A stretch of 5,879 bases of DNA from Chloroflexota bacterium. GTDB lineage: Bacteria; Chloroflexota; Limnocylindria; Limnocylindrales; CSP1-4. Made by a program: the position numbers and the translations under genes. Positions 1 through 4,049 of the stretch are shown here, in pieces. The stretch covers positions 1 through 5,879 of the forward strand of contig JAJYJR010000394.1 of the NCBI GenBank assembly GCA_021789355.1. The letters are read 5' to 3'. How positions within the stretch are numbered: the stretch's first letter is position 1; every line of letters begins with the position of its first letter. The notes under the pieces are model-generated. The model searched no databases and was not told where the DNA came from. It saw nothing but the letters and a program-made list of their open reading frames with translations.

Positions 1-93
1 CTCCCCCACCCAGCGATACGCCGGCGAGATCCCGTTGGCGAAGAGCGGCGTGGGGGCGGTGGTAAGTCGGAGATAATAGACGGCCCGACCGCT
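1..93 (-). pseudogene. Displaced 3' continuation of the interrupted Ig-like secreted protein gene (partial, runs off window)
   Basis: Read on the minus strand from 93 to 1, this stretch is open in one frame. It gives SGRAVYYLRLTTAPTPLF followed by ANGISPAYRWVGE. That is the style of the closing strands of a bacterial Ig-like repeat: alternating hydrophobics, a YYLRL strand and an SPAYRW ending. The other part of the gene stops at 4038 after FTWHPGRA, in the same reading phase, so the pieces join as FTWHPGRA-VYYLRLTTAP if one copy of the 12-bp flanking repeat is removed. No start codon or ribosome binding site of its own is seen, and the true stop lies off the left edge. I infer that this is the severed C-terminal segment of the gene whose 5' part is at 4038-5609. 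It could instead belong to a paralogue brought next to the element by rearrangement, but the in-frame junction makes this less likely. Confidence 0.72.
82..93. repeat. Left copy of imperfect 12-bp flanking direct repeat (candidate target-site duplication)
   Basis: GGCCCGACCGCT lies directly outside the left terminal repeat. It matches the 12 bases directly outside the right terminal repeat (4038-4049, GGCCCGCCCGGG) at 9 positions, including the first six. Removing one copy leaves the host reading frame intact. Twelve bases is longer than the 8-9 bp usual for MULE, IS256 and ISL3 relatives, and three mismatches are many, so this may be a decayed duplication or chance similarity. Confidence 0.4.
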
Positions 94-119
94 GATGCGC
101 GAACTGTATTGGGTAAGTG
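94..119 (+). repeat. Left terminal inverted repeat of the outer transposon
   Basis: This 26-bp sequence reads GATGCGCGAACT-GT-ATTGGGTAAGTG. Its reverse complement recurs at 4012-4037 with only the two central bases changed (CG), so 24 of 26 positions match. Host coding sequence stops directly outside it. Confidence 0.85.
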
Positions 120-126
120 GGCGGGT

Positions 127-132
127 TATAGT
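127..132 (+). promoter_or_regulatory. Possible -10 box for the transposase gene
   Basis: TATAGT, one base from the TATAAT consensus, lies just inside the left terminal repeat and 84 bases upstream of the transposase ATG. No convincing -35 box sits 16-18 bases upstream, where the terminal repeat lies. The AT-rich island in GC-rich DNA is the main argument. Confidence 0.3.
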
Positions 133-177
133 ACCGGCGTGCCATAGAAGCTGACACGCGGAAGGGTCACGCTCGCG

Positions 178-217
178 ATGCGTCCCGATGATCGAGGGGG
201 TTCATCGAGCGACGCAT
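178..217 (+). promoter_or_regulatory. Leader hairpin enclosing the transposase ribosome binding site and start codon
   Basis: Two nested inverted repeats occur in the leader of the transposase gene. ATGCGTC at 178-184 pairs with GACGCAT at 211-217, and CGATGA at 186-191 pairs with TCATCG at 202-207. The loop (192-201) holds the only purine-rich candidate ribosome binding site, AGGGGG at 195-200, and the outer stem includes the A and U of the ATG at 216. In RNA this would limit access to the start codon. Translational damping of transposase by such structures is known for several insertion sequences. Its use here is inferred from base pairing only. Confidence 0.5.
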
Positions 218-1787
218 GGCCACTAGGCGACCCATCACCCTCGGCGTGGCGCGCCCGCCATGTCCGAAGCATCACACCGGACGCGTCTGGCTCGACGGCC
301 ACGCCGTCAGCCGTGACGGGCGCTACGAGCGCACGCGCTTCCGCTGCTTCCCTGACAACGGCGACGAGGAGCACGTCTATCTCGCGCCCATGCCGCGCCG
401 CCGCCGCTGCGGGCACGGCGACGCCGAGTGCCCCGAGTGCGAGCACCTGTTCGCCCGTGCCGACGGCCTCACCGCGCCGTGGCACTTCAGCCTGGCCGTG
501 CGGGAGATTGCCGCGGCGCTCTACGAGGCGGGCCTGGGCACGAGCTACCGGGACATCGGCGAGCGGGCACGGGAACAGATCGCTCGCCGTGCGGCGCGGG
601 GCACGCTCGTGGGGCAGACCAGCCACAGCGCCGCCCTCGCAATGGACTACCTCGACGCCTTCGCCGACGTGGTCGCGCAGGGGCCCGATCGCTGGCCGCG
701 CATCCTCGCCGTCGATTCGCGCCCCATCCTCGTGCCCAACCACTCTGCCTGCTGCGGCGTGAAGCTCAAGCAGCGCCAGGCCAAGCAGGCGGCGCTGGGC
801 GAGATCCCGGAGCCCGCGCCGATGTGGGGGCCGCTCGTCCACGAGTGGGCCGAGCTCGACAAGCAGGGCCGCCGGCGCAACCCGCCCAAGACGAAGCACT
901 CGTCGCGCAAGAAGGCCATCGGCCACCTCATGGTGGCAGTCGGCTACGACCGGCCTCGGCAGCCGCACCTGTGGCTCGTGCGGATGATGGGAGGCGACGA
1001 CCAGGAGAGCTGGGCCGAGTTCCTGCGCAGCCTGCCCGGCACCCCCGAGTGGATCGTCTCGGACCGCTCCGGCGCCATCGAAGCGGCGGTGGCCGATGTC
1101 TGGGGCGGCGGGCCGACGCACTACTTCTGCGAGCAGCACCTCGCGGTGAACGGGCTCAAGGCGGCGAAGGCGCGCTTGGCGCCAGGGATCGCCCAGGCCC
1201 GCCGTGAGCGCAAGGCCCGCGACGAGGCCGAGCGGGCCGCGAGGGGACTGCCCGCGCTGCCCAAGCGGGTGCCGAAGCGGATCCGCTCGGTCGGATCCGT
1301 GGCCGGCAAGACGCTCGCCGACTTCAGCGAGCTCGCCACGCAGTGGCACGCCACGCGCAACGGATCGCTCACGCCCGCCTACGTTCCCGCTGGCTCGGGA
1401 CAGACGGTGTGGTGGTCCTGCGATGTCGGCCCCGACCACGAGTGGCAGGCCCAAGTCCGCTCCAGAACCATCCGCGACGCGCAGTGCCCCTTCTGCACGC
1501 ACCGGCGCGTCGCGCCCTCGCAGTCGCTCGTGGTGACGCACCCCGACCTCGTGCCCGAGTGGCATCCCACCCGCAACGGCGCCCTCACGCCCAGGCACGT
1601 GTCCTACGGGATGCCGCGCGACGTGTGGTGGCGGTGCGCCGTGGACCACGACCACGAGTGGCTGGCACGCATCGCCTCACGCACCGGCCCCAACCACACC
1701 GGCTGTCCGATCTGCTCGGGTGCCCGTGGGAAGCCCGGCAGGCCGAGGCGCACGGCGCCCCGAGTGGCGGAGGCGGTCGCTGCCTGA
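216..1787 (+). CDS. Transposase-like protein: MULE/ISL3-type partial DDE core fused to two treble-clef zinc-finger repeats
   Basis: This 523-residue protein is the likely mobilising enzyme of the element. The N-terminus has scattered zinc ligands (C16, H20, C44, C65, C72, C75), as in many transposases of this type. A helical stretch follows (REIAAALYEAGLGTSYRDIG, 96-115) that resembles a helix-turn-helix. The RNase-H-like core shows D167 (ILAVDSRP), D283 (WIVSDRSG) and C305-x2-H308 (FCEQH), the pattern of Mutator, IS256 and ISL3 relatives. The usual third acidic residue and its helical domain are not evident. About 60 charged residues follow, then two copies of a treble-clef zinc-finger domain of the DUF4379 kind: W377, WW399-400, C402, CPFC424-427, then W449, WW471-472, C474, CPIC497-500. 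ATG 216 is the only reasonable start, because an in-frame stop lies at 189 and the ribosome site AGGGGG sits 15 bases upstream. The gene ends in a hairpin shared with a convergent gene. It may be catalytically compromised, a chimera, or a transposase class I do not know. Confidence 0.72.
   Translation: MATRRPITLGVARPPCPKHHTGRVWLDGHAVSRDGRYERTRFRCFPDNGDEEHVYLAPMPRRRRCGHGDAECPECEHLFARADGLTAPWHFSLAVREIAAALYEAGLGTSYRDIGERAREQIARRAARGTLVGQTSHSAALAMDYLDAFADVVAQGPDRWPRILAVDSRPILVPNHSACCGVKLKQRQAKQAALGEIPEPAPMWGPLVHEWAELDKQGRRRNPPKTKHSSRKKAIGHLMVAVGYDRPRQPHLWLVRMMGGDDQESWAEFLRSLPGTPEWIVSDRSGAIEAAVADVWGGGPTHYFCEQHLAVNGLKAAKARLAPGIAQARRERKARDEAERAARGLPALPKRVPKRIRSVGSVAGKTLADFSELATQWHATRNGSLTPAYVPAGSGQTVWWSCDVGPDHEWQAQVRSRTIRDAQCPFCTHRRVAPSQSLVVTHPDLVPEWHPTRNGALTPRHVSYGMPRDVWWRCAVDHDHEWLARIASRTGPNHTGCPICSGARGKPGRPRRTAPRVAEAVAA
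1335..1718 (+). repeat. Tandem treble-clef zinc-finger repeats within the transposase-like gene
   Basis: Residues 374-431 and 445-501 of the encoded protein are two copies of one module. Each has W-H-x-T-R-N-G-x-L-T-P, then V-W-W-x-C, then D-H-E-W, then C-P-x-C. The same module (DUF4379-like treble clef) is known beside nuclease domains in other proteins and is thought to bind nucleic acid. That function is inferred here. The copies have diverged clearly at residue level, so the duplication is old. Confidence 0.7.
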
Positions 1788-1816
1788 CTGATCGAGCGCA
1801 CGAGCGCTCGATCAGT
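1787..1816. terminator. Perfect 12-bp hairpin between convergent genes, likely bidirectional terminator
   Basis: ACTGATCGAGCG at 1787-1798 pairs perfectly with CGCTCGATCAGT at 1805-1816 around a 6-base loop. The transposase stop (TGA, 1785-1787) touches the left arm, and the stop of the minus-strand zinc-ribbon gene (1812-1814) lies in the right arm. No long T run follows on either strand, so termination may depend on the stem alone or on Rho. Position between two convergent 3' ends is the main argument. Confidence 0.65.
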
Positions 1817-2051
1817 GTCCGCCCGGAAGGAACGAGCCGAACGCGAAGGCGCCCCTCTCCAATGCCTTTCGCGCTTCCTCACGCTCCGCGTCATCGTGGA
1901 TTTCGCAGGTGGCATGCTCGCCCTCGGCGCACAGCGAACAGAGATAGCGCGGCTCGTCACCCGTCCGATCCGCGAGCCGATCCGAGAAGAACGGCGAGCC
2001 TGCGGACGTGTCCTCGCCACAGGAGATACACCGCTCCACTTGCTTTGCCAT
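1812..2051 (-). CDS. Small four-cysteine zinc-ribbon protein, 79 residues, function unknown
   Basis: The protein begins MAKQVERCISCGED and has two CxxC pairs (C8/C11 and C38/C41), so it probably folds around one zinc ion. C49 and H52 follow, then a charged helical tail rich in E, R and A, ending FGSFLPGGH. The start at 2051 is well supported: AGAGGAG at 2064-2058 lies six bases upstream, a strong ribosome site and the best in the window. The open frame extends further upstream, but that part would cross the inner inverted repeat and lacks zinc-ribbon character. It lies convergent to the transposase gene and divergent from the AbiE operon, inside the transposon. I do not recognise the family. 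A small accessory or DNA-binding protein of the element is plausible, but nothing in the sequence proves it. Confidence 0.72.
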   Translation of the reverse strand: MAKQVERCISCGEDTSAGSPFFSDRLADRTGDEPRYLCSLCAEGEHATCEIHDDAEREEARKALERGAFAFGSFLPGGH

Positions 2052-2090
2052 CTCGCGCTCCTCTAGGTCCGTGCGAACCGCCTCACCAGA

Positions 2091-2096
2091 TGACGT
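2091..2096. repeat. TGACGT direct repeat left of the inner cassette (candidate target-site duplication)
   Basis: The eight bases outside the left inner repeat are GATGACGT (2089-2096). The eight outside the right inner repeat are CGTGACGT (3863-3870). They share TGACGT at the same distance from the repeat ends. This fits an 8-bp target-site duplication with two changes, but the match is short. Confidence 0.4.
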
Positions 2097-2126
2097 GACG
2101 CTTGGGCCGATAACGCAGGCCAGCGC
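2097..2126 (+). repeat. Left inverted repeat of the AbiE cassette
   Basis: The 30 bases beginning GACGCTTGGGCCGATAACG recur in reverse complement at 3833-3862, with 26 identities. All four differences are transitions, the left copy holding C or G where the right holds T or A. Weaker similarity continues about nine bases further inward. The repeat lies between the zinc-ribbon gene and the AbiE promoter. Confidence 0.8.
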
Positions 2127-2136
2127 AAGCTGTAGC

Positions 2137-2147
2137 GGGGCTGCCCC
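2137..2147. promoter_or_regulatory. GGGG-CTG-CCCC dyad beside the AbiE promoter, possible operator
   Basis: A short dyad, GGGG then three bases then CCCC, lies immediately upstream of the proposed -35 box. In the studied streptococcal system, AbiEi represses its own operon by binding inverted repeats in the promoter. A dyad here fits that model, but this sequence is short and GC-rich and could be chance. The motif CGATAACG, present in the left inverted repeat (2108-2115) and again over the -10 region (2173-2180), is an alternative binding site. Confidence 0.25.
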
Positions 2148-2148
2148 C

Positions 2149-2176
2149 TTGCGATCTCTCCCGGTTCGTGTACGAT
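2149..2176 (+). promoter_or_regulatory. Sigma-70-type promoter of the AbiE operon, probably leaderless
   Basis: A -35-like TTGCGA (2149-2154) and a -10-like TACGAT (2171-2176) are 16 bases apart. The ATG at 2183 begins seven positions after the -10 box, where transcription would be expected to start. No Shine-Dalgarno sequence precedes either possible start codon. Together these suggest a leaderless mRNA beginning at or near ATG 2183. Confidence 0.55.
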
Positions 2177-2182
2177 AACGAC

Positions 2183-2965
2183 ATGGACCTTGATGTCTTG
2201 AATGAAACGGAGCTGATTGCCCTGCCCCAGGTGGAGCAGGCGATGGCGTGGCTCGTCCAGCACGGTCCTGTCGTGGCCGACCCACCCATCGAGAACTGGA
2301 TCATGCGTCGGCTCGTCGAGACGCACCGCGTCATGCGGCTCCGCCGTTCGGTCTACCTCGCGCCCACAGCAGACGCTCGCCTCCCCGGTGTCGCGGCCAC
2401 CGCCAACGCGCTCGACCCCGATGGGTATGTCAGTGGACTTGCCGCCCTGGCCCTGCACGGACTCACCGACCAGGATGTCGCCGACTGGAGGTCGATCTCG
2501 ACCCGCCGCCAGTCCGACATCGCCTACGGCCGGGTCGCCGTGCACTTCATCTACTCGCCGAGTCGCGCGAGGAGCGGCCAGCGGACGACGGTTCGGAATG
2601 CCGGGGACGAGGTCGTTCTCGCGACGCCGGCCCAGGCTGTCCTCGACACCCTCCGCTTCCTCCCGGGCCAGATCGACTGGCTGTGGACGGCGCGGATGCT
2701 CCAGGAGGCCCTGGCCCGCGGCTCCGCGTCCACAGAGGAGATCACGTCACTGCTCGCCGATGACCCCGCGCCGTCCGCCGCAGTCGCGCGACGGCTCGGC
2801 TTCCTGTTCGACGCCCTCGGGGTCGAGGCACCCGCAGGGCTCGAGGCGATCAGTCGCGCGACGCACGACTGGACGGTGAGCAGGGACCCCCGCGTCGTCA
2901 TTGATCGCTGGCGTCTCCGCAGCCCCTACTCGCTGCTCGAGATCCAGCGCGGGATCCGGGGCTGA
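2183..2965 (+). CDS. abiEi: AbiEi-family type IV toxin-antitoxin antitoxin / autoregulator
   Basis: This 260-residue protein pairs with the nucleotidyltransferase directly downstream. AbiEi proteins antagonise the AbiEii toxin without forming a stable complex and repress their own promoter through an N-terminal winged helix. Here residues 21-61 (MAWLVQHGPVV to VMRLRRSVYLAP) have the winged-helix pattern ending in the family's R-x-x-V-Y-L strand. Residues 82-98 (YVSGLAALALHGLTDQ) match the characteristic Y-x-S-x-x-x-A-L-x-x-H-G-L segment. The C-terminal half is helical (RRLGFLFDALG, 203-213), as in other family members. ATG 2183 is preferred over an in-frame GTG at 2168, because that GTG abuts the -10 box. 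The stop at 2965 is three bases before the ATG of the toxin gene, so the two are probably co-transcribed and coupled. Family assignment rests on these motifs and on gene order. Confidence 0.82.
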   Translation: MDLDVLNETELIALPQVEQAMAWLVQHGPVVADPPIENWIMRRLVETHRVMRLRRSVYLAPTADARLPGVAATANALDPDGYVSGLAALALHGLTDQDVADWRSISTRRQSDIAYGRVAVHFIYSPSRARSGQRTTVRNAGDEVVLATPAQAVLDTLRFLPGQIDWLWTARMLQEALARGSASTEEITSLLADDPAPSAAVARRLGFLFDALGVEAPAGLEAISRATHDWTVSRDPRVVIDRWRLRSPYSLLEIQRGIRG

Positions 2966-2968
2966 GCG

Positions 2969-3814
2969 ATGGCGAAGAAGCAGACGGTCACCGTGCGGCA
3001 GCGGGTCCGGGCACTCGCGGCGACGAGCGGTCTCCCCCTCAGCGAGGTGGACCGGGCGATCGTGCTCGGCCAGATCGCCGAGCTGCTCGCGAAGTCGCCC
3101 CGCGTGGGCACGAAGATTGCCTTCAAGGGCGCGGCCGTAATGCGGTTGGTCGAGAAGAGCCCACGGCTGTCGAGGGACCTCGACAGCTCGCTCATCATGC
3201 ACACGGGCCGGCGGGTCACCCTCGAGGATGTGGAGGCCGCGTTGTCGACGGACGAGGCGCGGAAGATCGTCAAGCGCGTCGACCGGAAGAGTGTGTCATC
3301 CGAGTCCACCCAGCTGCGCATTCCCGTCATCGTCTGCCTGCCCAAGTCCGGGATCGACGAGGTTCAGGTGTCGTTCTCCGTGAACTGGAGCGAGCCAATC
3401 CTGCTCGAAACCGTCGTGGAAGACGTCGAGGTCGAGGGGAAGCCCGTGCGGCTGCGGGTGATGGCCCGGCCCGAGCGGATTGCCGAGAAGGTCCGCACCT
3501 ACCTGAACCGGGGTGAGCACCGGGACGTCTTCGATCTGTATCTCTACGCGACGCGATGGATGACCAGGGGAGACTGGGGACAACTCGCCGACCTCGTCGA
3601 GAGGAAGCTGCTGGCCGACCCGAAGGCGTCGAAGGGCGACCAGGCGCGGGCCGCGTTCGATCGGAACACAGCAGCACTCGCAGTTGGCTGGGACGACCCG
3701 AAGAACCCGCTGCGCCTCCTGAGCGCCGAGGTCCCCGTCTGGAAGCAGGTGGGTCCGGTGCTCGCCAAGTTCCGGGCGAGGCTTCCAGGGACGGATGCAG
3801 CCCCGACAGACTGA
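2969..3814 (+). CDS. abiEii: AbiEii-family nucleotidyltransferase toxin
   Basis: The protein has 281 residues, within the usual range for AbiEii/AbiGii toxins, which use a polymerase-beta-like nucleotidyltransferase fold. Family members transfer nucleotides to RNA acceptors, probably halting translation in infected or plasmid-free cells. Motif I is visible as FKGAAVMR (52-59), followed by RLSRDLD (66-72), whose D70 and D72 should bind metal. The family's other hallmark is ERIAEKVRTYLNR, then GEHRDVFDLY (169-191), with K174, R185, D186 and D189 conserved. Motif I reads KGAA where KGGT is common, which may tune activity. The gene starts three bases after the antitoxin gene and has only a weak ribosome site (GGGG upstream), consistent with translational coupling. 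No frameshift or stop interrupts it, so it is likely functional. The 3' end lies 18 bases before the right inverted repeat of the cassette. Confidence 0.85.
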   Translation: MAKKQTVTVRQRVRALAATSGLPLSEVDRAIVLGQIAELLAKSPRVGTKIAFKGAAVMRLVEKSPRLSRDLDSSLIMHTGRRVTLEDVEAALSTDEARKIVKRVDRKSVSSESTQLRIPVIVCLPKSGIDEVQVSFSVNWSEPILLETVVEDVEVEGKPVRLRVMARPERIAEKVRTYLNRGEHRDVFDLYLYATRWMTRGDWGQLADLVERKLLADPKASKGDQARAAFDRNTAALAVGWDDPKNPLRLLSAEVPVWKQVGPVLAKFRARLPGTDAAPTD

Positions 3815-3832
3815 CGGGCCGACCTACTTCTC

Positions 3833-3862
3833 GTGCTGACCTGTGTTATCGACCCAAGCGTC
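3833..3862 (-). repeat. Right inverted repeat of the AbiE cassette
   Basis: Read on the minus strand this begins GACGCTTGGGTCGATAACA. It matches the left copy at 2097-2126 in 26 of 30 positions, with only transitions between them. It lies 18 bases after the toxin stop codon. Confidence 0.8.
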
Positions 3863-4011
3863 CGTGACGTTGGTCCCCACGTTGGGGCAGCCGTGCAAGG
3901 ACATCCGCGGCGCGGGCGACCGCATCGTGTGATCAGGCCGTGTCTGTCAGGAGCAGGTCGCTGGGCGCTGGCTTGTCGCGGCCAACGCCGTTCCCGGAAT
4001 CCATAGTGCAG
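3863..4011. other. Non-coding right shoulder of the outer transposon
   Basis: Between the right inner repeat and the right outer terminal repeat there is no credible gene. The stretch begins with the TGACGT direct repeat copy (3865-3870). It then holds a weak 5-bp dyad, CCCCA-CGT-TGGGG (3875-3887), and a doubled ACGTTGG (3867-3873 and 3879-3885). It also encodes, on the minus strand, the foreign tail that would be added to the interrupted host protein, ending at a TGA at 3935-3933. Confidence 0.5.
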
Positions 4012-4037
4012 CACTTACCCAATCGAGTTCGCGCATC
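4012..4037 (-). repeat. Right terminal inverted repeat of the outer transposon
   Basis: Read on the minus strand this is GATGCGCGAACT-CG-ATTGGGTAAGTG, matching the left end at 24 of 26 positions. Directly outside it the host coding sequence resumes (GCC CGG GGG, minus-strand codons for the A, R and P/G of FTWHPGRA). Confidence 0.85.
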
Positions 4038-4049
4038 GGCCCGCCCGGG
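4038..4049. repeat. Right copy of imperfect 12-bp flanking direct repeat
   Basis: GGCCCGCCCGGG here pairs with GGCCCGACCGCT at 82-93 as a candidate target-site duplication, with 9 of 12 identities. On the minus strand it encodes PGRA, while the left copy encodes SGRA. Confidence 0.4.

Larger units (their letters stand above)
2097..3862. mobile_element. Candidate nested non-autonomous cassette: AbiE operon framed by 30-bp inverted repeats
   Basis: The inverted repeats at 2097-2126 and 3833-3862 frame exactly the two AbiE genes with their promoter and little else. Outside them lies a TGACGT direct repeat in matching positions. No transposase gene is inside, so movement would need an enzyme in trans, possibly the one encoded next door. 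The repeats differ from the outer transposon ends, although both begin GAYGC and both contain TTGGG. The alternative is that the paired sites are regulatory, for instance bound by the AbiEi-like regulator, but a second copy beyond the operon's 3' end is unusual for an operator. Confidence 0.55.
94..4037. mobile_element. Transposon with 26-bp terminal inverted repeats carrying a DDE-type transposase gene and an AbiE cassette
   Basis: The boundaries are set by inverted repeats at 94-119 and 4012-4037. Both read GATGCGCGAACT, two variable bases, then ATTGGGTAAGTG. Outside the repeats, both flanks hold in-frame pieces of one Ig-like protein gene, which shows that the 3944 bp between them is inserted. 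The flanks carry an imperfect direct repeat, GGCCCGACCGCT at 82-93 and GGCCCGCCCGGG at 4038-4049, matching at 9 of 12 positions. Cargo from left to right is a transposase-like gene, a convergent small zinc-ribbon gene, and an AbiE operon bounded by a second pair of inverted repeats. The mismatches in the repeats and flanks suggest the insertion is not recent. I do not recognise the terminal repeat as belonging to a named insertion sequence family. Confidence 0.8.

Noticed and set aside
126..1655. A 509-residue open frame on the minus strand opposite the transposase gene
   Set aside because: It is an antisense shadow produced by GC-rich codon bias. Its translation is rich in R, G, A, H and V, with no domain pattern, and the plus strand has clear zinc and DDE motifs.
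2168..2182. GTG at 2168 as the start of the AbiEi-like gene
   Set aside because: It overlaps the -10 box and has no ribosome site. ATG 2183 fits a leaderless start and normal family length.
2097..3862. Integron attC-type sites, because GTTATCG appears in the inverted repeats
   Set aside because: The core does not match GTTRRRY, the sites are inverted and not direct, and there is no integrase or cassette array.
3875..3887. CCCCA-CGT-TGGGG dyad as a terminator of the AbiE operon
   Set aside because: Only five pairs and no following T run, and it lies beyond the inner repeat. Too weak to call.
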